DNA of 33,412 nucleotides, taken from contig VBMB01000033.1 of assembly GCA_005878525.1 (NCBI GenBank), forward strand, positions 1 to 33,412. The letters run 5' to 3'. Both the position numbers and the translations under genes were made by a program. Within the stretch, counting starts at the first letter, position 1; each line of letters opens with the position of its first letter. The DNA is from Methanobacteriota archaeon (lineage in GTDB: Archaea; Thermoplasmatota; Thermoplasmata; RBG-16-68-12). Below, piece after piece: positions 31,166-33,412 of this stretch. The notes under the pieces were generated by a model. That model did no database searches. It had not been told where the DNA came from and worked only from the letters and a program-made list of their open reading frames with translations.

Positions 31166-31501
31166 CTAGATCGGCGTGACGGTGAGGAACTTCAGCGGCC
31201 CCTTGCCTCGTTGCAAGAACTGGTGCTCCTCATTCGACTGAACGAGCAACACGACCCCCGGACGCAACGCGAGTTTCTTCCCGCCGATCAGGGCGACGCC
31301 TCGCCCCTCCGTGACGACGAGCTGGTGGTCCCACTCGTGGCGGTGCGGCGCAGAGTACCCGCCTTTCGAGATGATTAGCTCGTGCATGGCGGTCTTCCGG
31401 GCCCCGTCCTCATGCCCGATGAGCTGTTTCATCTTCACGTTGTGACTGCCTTCCTCCAAGAATCGGATTGCGGCGACCGACCGGACGTGGGTCGTATACA
31501 T
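31166..31501 (-). CDS. Small cupin-domain protein
   Basis: The 111-residue single-domain cupin has motif 1 around SAPHRHEWDHQLVVTEGRG (two His and a Glu-like position for metal binding) and motif 2 around LRPGVVLLVQSNEEHQFLQRG (His near residue 92). It could be a metal-dependent dioxygenase, isomerase or sensor; the sequence does not say which. ATG 31501 has an AT-rich box (AAAAAGGTTAAT) 30-40 nt upstream. It lies between the queD and queC genes but with its own likely promoter. Confidence 0.87.
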   Translation of the reverse strand: MYTTHVRSVAAIRFLEEGSHNVKMKQLIGHEDGARKTAMHELIISKGGYSAPHRHEWDHQLVVTEGRGVALIGGKKLALRPGVVLLVQSNEEHQFLQRGKGPLKFLTVTPI

Positions 31502-31531
31502 GCCGGGCAGCGGGGGAATTCGCGAGGCCCA

Positions 31532-31885
31532 TTAACCTTTTTGCGAAGCCGGAGCCGGATGGATGGGCAGATTCCTCCCCACGCCTCGGCACGCCATGAC
31601 GAATGCGGCCACTCCCAAAGCGCCGAGGAGCGGACCCCAAATCAAGATCGGGGTCCAGTCCACTGGAACGTTGTGCGGAGTCATCAGGATGTTCACGATG
31701 ATGCCGGAAAATATGCTGGCCGCGAACAGGATCTCGAGAGCGATGACCCATCCTCCTGCGACAAAGTTTTCCCGGAGTGACCCTCCACGACGGGCGGCGA
31801 GGAACTGAAGGACTCCAAAGAGCACGCCGACGATCCCGATGGTGATCACCGGTCCGACGAAGCTGATCGTGGTCCGGATGTCCAC
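31532..31885 (-). CDS. Small integral membrane protein (117 aa)
   Basis: It has three predicted membrane helices: SFVGPVITIGIVGVLFGVLQFLA, then WVIALEILFAASIFSGIIVNILM, then ILIWGPLLGALGVAAFVMACRGVG. A positively charged loop (RRGGSLREN) and a short hydrophilic C-terminus are also present. I do not recognise the family. The start is GTG 31885, with a TTTTAT box 24-31 nt upstream and no other in-frame start nearby, so a near-leaderless GTG start is likely. The stop lies within the promoter region of the cupin gene. Confidence 0.75.
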   Translation of the reverse strand: MDIRTTISFVGPVITIGIVGVLFGVLQFLAARRGGSLRENFVAGGWVIALEILFAASIFSGIIVNILMTPHNVPVDWTPILIWGPLLGALGVAAFVMACRGVGRNLPIHPAPASQKG

Positions 31886-31908
31886 GAGACGACAGAAATC
31901 ATGCGGAC

Positions 31909-31916
31909 AATAAAAG
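31909..31916 (-). promoter_or_regulatory. TATA box of the small membrane protein gene
   Basis: Minus-strand CTTTTATT is a good TATA match 31 nt before the GTG at 31885. Confidence 0.5.
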
Positions 31917-31948
31917 TTGCGCCGCTTTGCCCGATTTCGGCAGTTCGC

Positions 31949-32602
31949 CTACGATTCGTACGCGACCGGGTCCTCGATGCCCACGTTCGCGAACGCCTCC
32001 CGACGCTCGCGACAGGAGACGCAGGTGCCGCAATGCACGGCGCGGTCCCAATAGCACGACCACGTGACGTCGAACGGGACGTTCATCTCGAGGCCCATGC
32101 GGACGACCTCTTCCTTCGATTTGCCGCTCAGCGGGACGAGGATCTGGACCGGCGCCTTGTCGTACGACCACAGGCTGAGGTGGAACATGCTGTTGAGGAA
32201 ATTGAAGAACTTCGGGCTCGAGTCGGGGAACGATTCCGGATCGACGCCGTTGTGACCGCCGACCAGGTAACGCGCCGCGTCGAGTTCCGCGTAATAGCCC
32301 GCGAGACCGTAGAAGATCAGGTTCCGTCCCGGAATGTATCCCTCCGGAGAATCGAGGAGGATGCGGTTCTCGAAGCCCTCCTTTCGAAGGTCGTCGACCT
32401 CTTTCAGGAACGGGAGATCCACATGGCGGATCGGGGCGGTCTCGGCTTGCGAGGTCAGCGCGCGGACCGCTTCGTTCTCTCGTTTCGGCCGGCCGAAGTA
32501 GTCGAACGTGAGTGGTCGGATGTCCCAGCCCTGTTTCTTCGCCCACCACAATGCCACGGCCGAATCAACGCCGCCGGACAAGAGGACGATCGCCCGTTCC
32601 AT
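31949..32602 (-). CDS. queC: 7-cyano-7-deazaguanine synthase QueC
   Basis: QueC forms preQ0 from 7-carboxy-7-deazaguanine, ATP and ammonia; archaea use preQ0 for archaeosine in tRNA. The PP-loop ATPase motif is LLSGGVDSA at residues 7-15. GRNLIFYGLAGYYAE and VGGHNGVDPESFPDSSPKFF are also typical, and the C-terminal zinc site is SCYWDRAVHCGTCVSCRER. ATG 32602 is chosen because MERAIVLLSGGVDSA matches the family N-terminus; the open frame upstream to 32809 does not. A TATA-like ATATTTAT at about 32674-32681 gives a leader of ~40-45 nt. No QueE is in the window. Confidence 0.93.
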   Translation of the reverse strand: MERAIVLLSGGVDSAVALWWAKKQGWDIRPLTFDYFGRPKRENEAVRALTSQAETAPIRHVDLPFLKEVDDLRKEGFENRILLDSPEGYIPGRNLIFYGLAGYYAELDAARYLVGGHNGVDPESFPDSSPKFFNFLNSMFHLSLWSYDKAPVQILVPLSGKSKEEVVRMGLEMNVPFDVTWSCYWDRAVHCGTCVSCRERREAFANVGIEDPVAYES

Positions 32603-32673
32603 TCGATTACCGCCAAATCGTTGGGGCCGCAGCCTTTCGCGGTGCAGGCCGCGAAGCGGAGGCTTCCGCCCCA

Positions 32674-32681
32674 TAAATATC
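32674..32681 (-). promoter_or_regulatory. TATA box of queC
   Basis: Minus-strand ATATTTAT is the best TATA match near queC. The predicted leader (~40-45 nt) is longer than for neighbours, but I could not fit it to a preQ1/preQ0 aptamer consensus. Confidence 0.45.
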
Positions 32682-32718
32682 TGTCCCAGACTCGCAGCCC
32701 GGAGGGCCGAAAAGGACT

Positions 32719-33412
32719 TCAGGCCGCGGGGGGCGGCGGCGGGAGATGGTACGGCTGCCAGAGGACCTGGAGTTCGTCCTCGATCCCTTCCAGAGGCTCG
32801 CCTTGCCACGTCGCGAGGCGGTCCCCGTATCGGTCGTCAAGAATCGCGAGTAGATGTCGCAGCCGGTGCACGATGTCTTCCGTGTTGCCGGATGAGACGA
32901 GGACCGCGAGGACAATCCCTCGGTCGCTGCACATGACGAAGCGGTGGTCTCCCAGGGTCACTTCGTGGACTTCTCCGTCTCGCTCCGTGAACGCCTCGCG
33001 GACGAACGACGAGATTGCGGAGATCATGCTCCCGACCACATCGCGATCTTTGTCGCTCATCAGGCTGCGCGACATGTGCTTGATCAGCAGGCTGTTTGAG
33101 CTGATCACGAAGACTTCCTCGATATCGGGTTCCGGCGTCGATGGGACGAGCTCCGCAGGCGGTGGCGGGGCCACAGTGGCCGTCGACGGGATTCGCTTGA
33201 TCGTCACTTCCATCTTCTTTGGAGCCAACTTCCGCCCGGGCACGAGATGCCAGAGGTCCGACGACGCCCATGCGAAGGCTAAGCCTGCGCCGATGACCAG
33301 AACCCATCCGGCCAGGGGCGTCCAGGTCGTGTTGAAACTGCCGCCCGCATACTGCCCGAGGAACTGCGGAACCGGAATCCTCAGGTTCGTTTTGGCTGCG
33401 GGCGGAATCGTG
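32719..33412 (-). CDS. Membrane-anchored protein with cytosolic roadblock/longin-like domain, 5' truncated
   Basis: The frame is open to the right window edge, so the N-terminal (probably extracellular) part is missing. The visible part starts with an extracytoplasmic-looking stretch, then a membrane helix (WVLVIGAGLAFAWASSDLWH) and a Pro-rich linker. The last ~110 residues form an alpha/beta domain: EEVFVISSNSLLIKHMSRSL, DVVGSMISAISSFVREAF, HEVTLGDHRFVMCSDRGIVLAVLVSSG and a final helix. This pattern recurs at the C-termini of archaeal surface/membrane proteins and resembles roadblock/longin sensory domains. The tail is polyproline. A signalling or small-GTPase-linked role is inferred. The internal GTG at 33243 is not the real start. 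Confidence 0.75.
   Translation of the reverse strand, partial: TIPPAAKTNLRIPVPQFLGQYAGGSFNTTWTPLAGWVLVIGAGLAFAWASSDLWHLVPGRKLAPKKMEVTIKRIPSTATVAPPPPAELVPSTPEPDIEEVFVISSNSLLIKHMSRSLMSDKDRDVVGSMISAISSFVREAFTERDGEVHEVTLGDHRFVMCSDRGIVLAVLVSSGNTEDIVHRLRHLLAILDDRYGDRLATWQGEPLEGIEDELQVLWQPYHLPPPPPAA

Noticed and set aside
32603-32650. Possible preQ1/preQ0 riboswitch in the queC leader
   Set aside because: The leader is short and I could not fit it to the known aptamer pattern of stem, loop and A-rich tail.
1-33412. CRISPR array, rRNA or tRNA genes
   Set aside because: No regularly spaced direct repeats and no conserved rRNA or complete tRNA cloverleaf were seen on reading the window.

Overview
The window is a GC-rich, gene-dense chromosomal segment of an archaeon. 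The archaeal assignment rests on a transcription factor B gene, an aIF1/SUI1 gene, a bacterio-opsin-activator type HTH regulator, an archaeal-style OB-fold single-strand-binding protein, queC/queD, an IS605-type TnpB remnant, and TATA-like boxes about 30-39 nt upstream of many start codons, consistent with leaderless or near-leaderless transcripts. A Thermoplasmata-related (Thermoplasmatota) lineage is my best guess; this is an inference from gene style, not a phylogenetic result. No rRNA, tRNA or CRISPR array was seen.

Layout. 1-2.1 kb: 5'-truncated NfeD-type membrane serine protease, a Rieske-like protein lacking both histidine ligands, and a small basic protein. 2.1-3.9 kb: convergent terminator hairpins, an OB-fold nucleic-acid-binding protein and moaA. 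3.9-5.1 kb: degraded tnpB. 5.2-9.7 kb: NCS1 nucleobase permease, class III aminotransferase and methylmalonate-semialdehyde-type dehydrogenase, a set that fits beta-alanine or pyrimidine-derived catabolism. 9.7-13.8 kb: two MDR oxidoreductases flanking an overlapping HxlR-TFB-aIF1 operon. 13.8-16.1 kb: two small proteins that look like distant paralogs, each preceded by the same 33-bp palindrome-containing motif, with a SelW-like protein between them, a divergent HTH_10 regulator and a polymer-forming (bactofilin-like) protein. 16.1-20.5 kb: a broken thioredoxin reductase, an unknown 407-aa protein, a DCC thiol oxidoreductase, endonuclease IV and a methyltransferase. 20.5-25.6 kb: aldehyde dehydrogenase, gamma-carbonic anhydrase, thioesterase, a second class III aminotransferase and a saccharopine-dehydrogenase-like protein. 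25.7-28.4 kb: DUF255 thioredoxin-domain protein and MsrA. 28.5-33.4 kb: amidohydrolase, NRDE/TANGO2 protein, a helical repeat protein, QueD, cupin, a small membrane protein, QueC and a truncated membrane protein with a roadblock/longin-like cytosolic domain.

Themes: amino-acid and nucleobase catabolism through PLP enzymes and aldehyde dehydrogenases; thiol redox and repair (SelW-like, TrxB remnant, DCC, DUF255, MsrA); 7-deazaguanine (archaeosine) synthesis; and coupling of basal transcription and translation initiation factors to a small regulator. The most unusual signals are the shared motif at 14.1 and 14.8 kb, the histidine-less Rieske-like protein, the internally deleted trxB, the degraded tnpB, and several probable near-leaderless GTG/TTG starts plus one probable CTG start.
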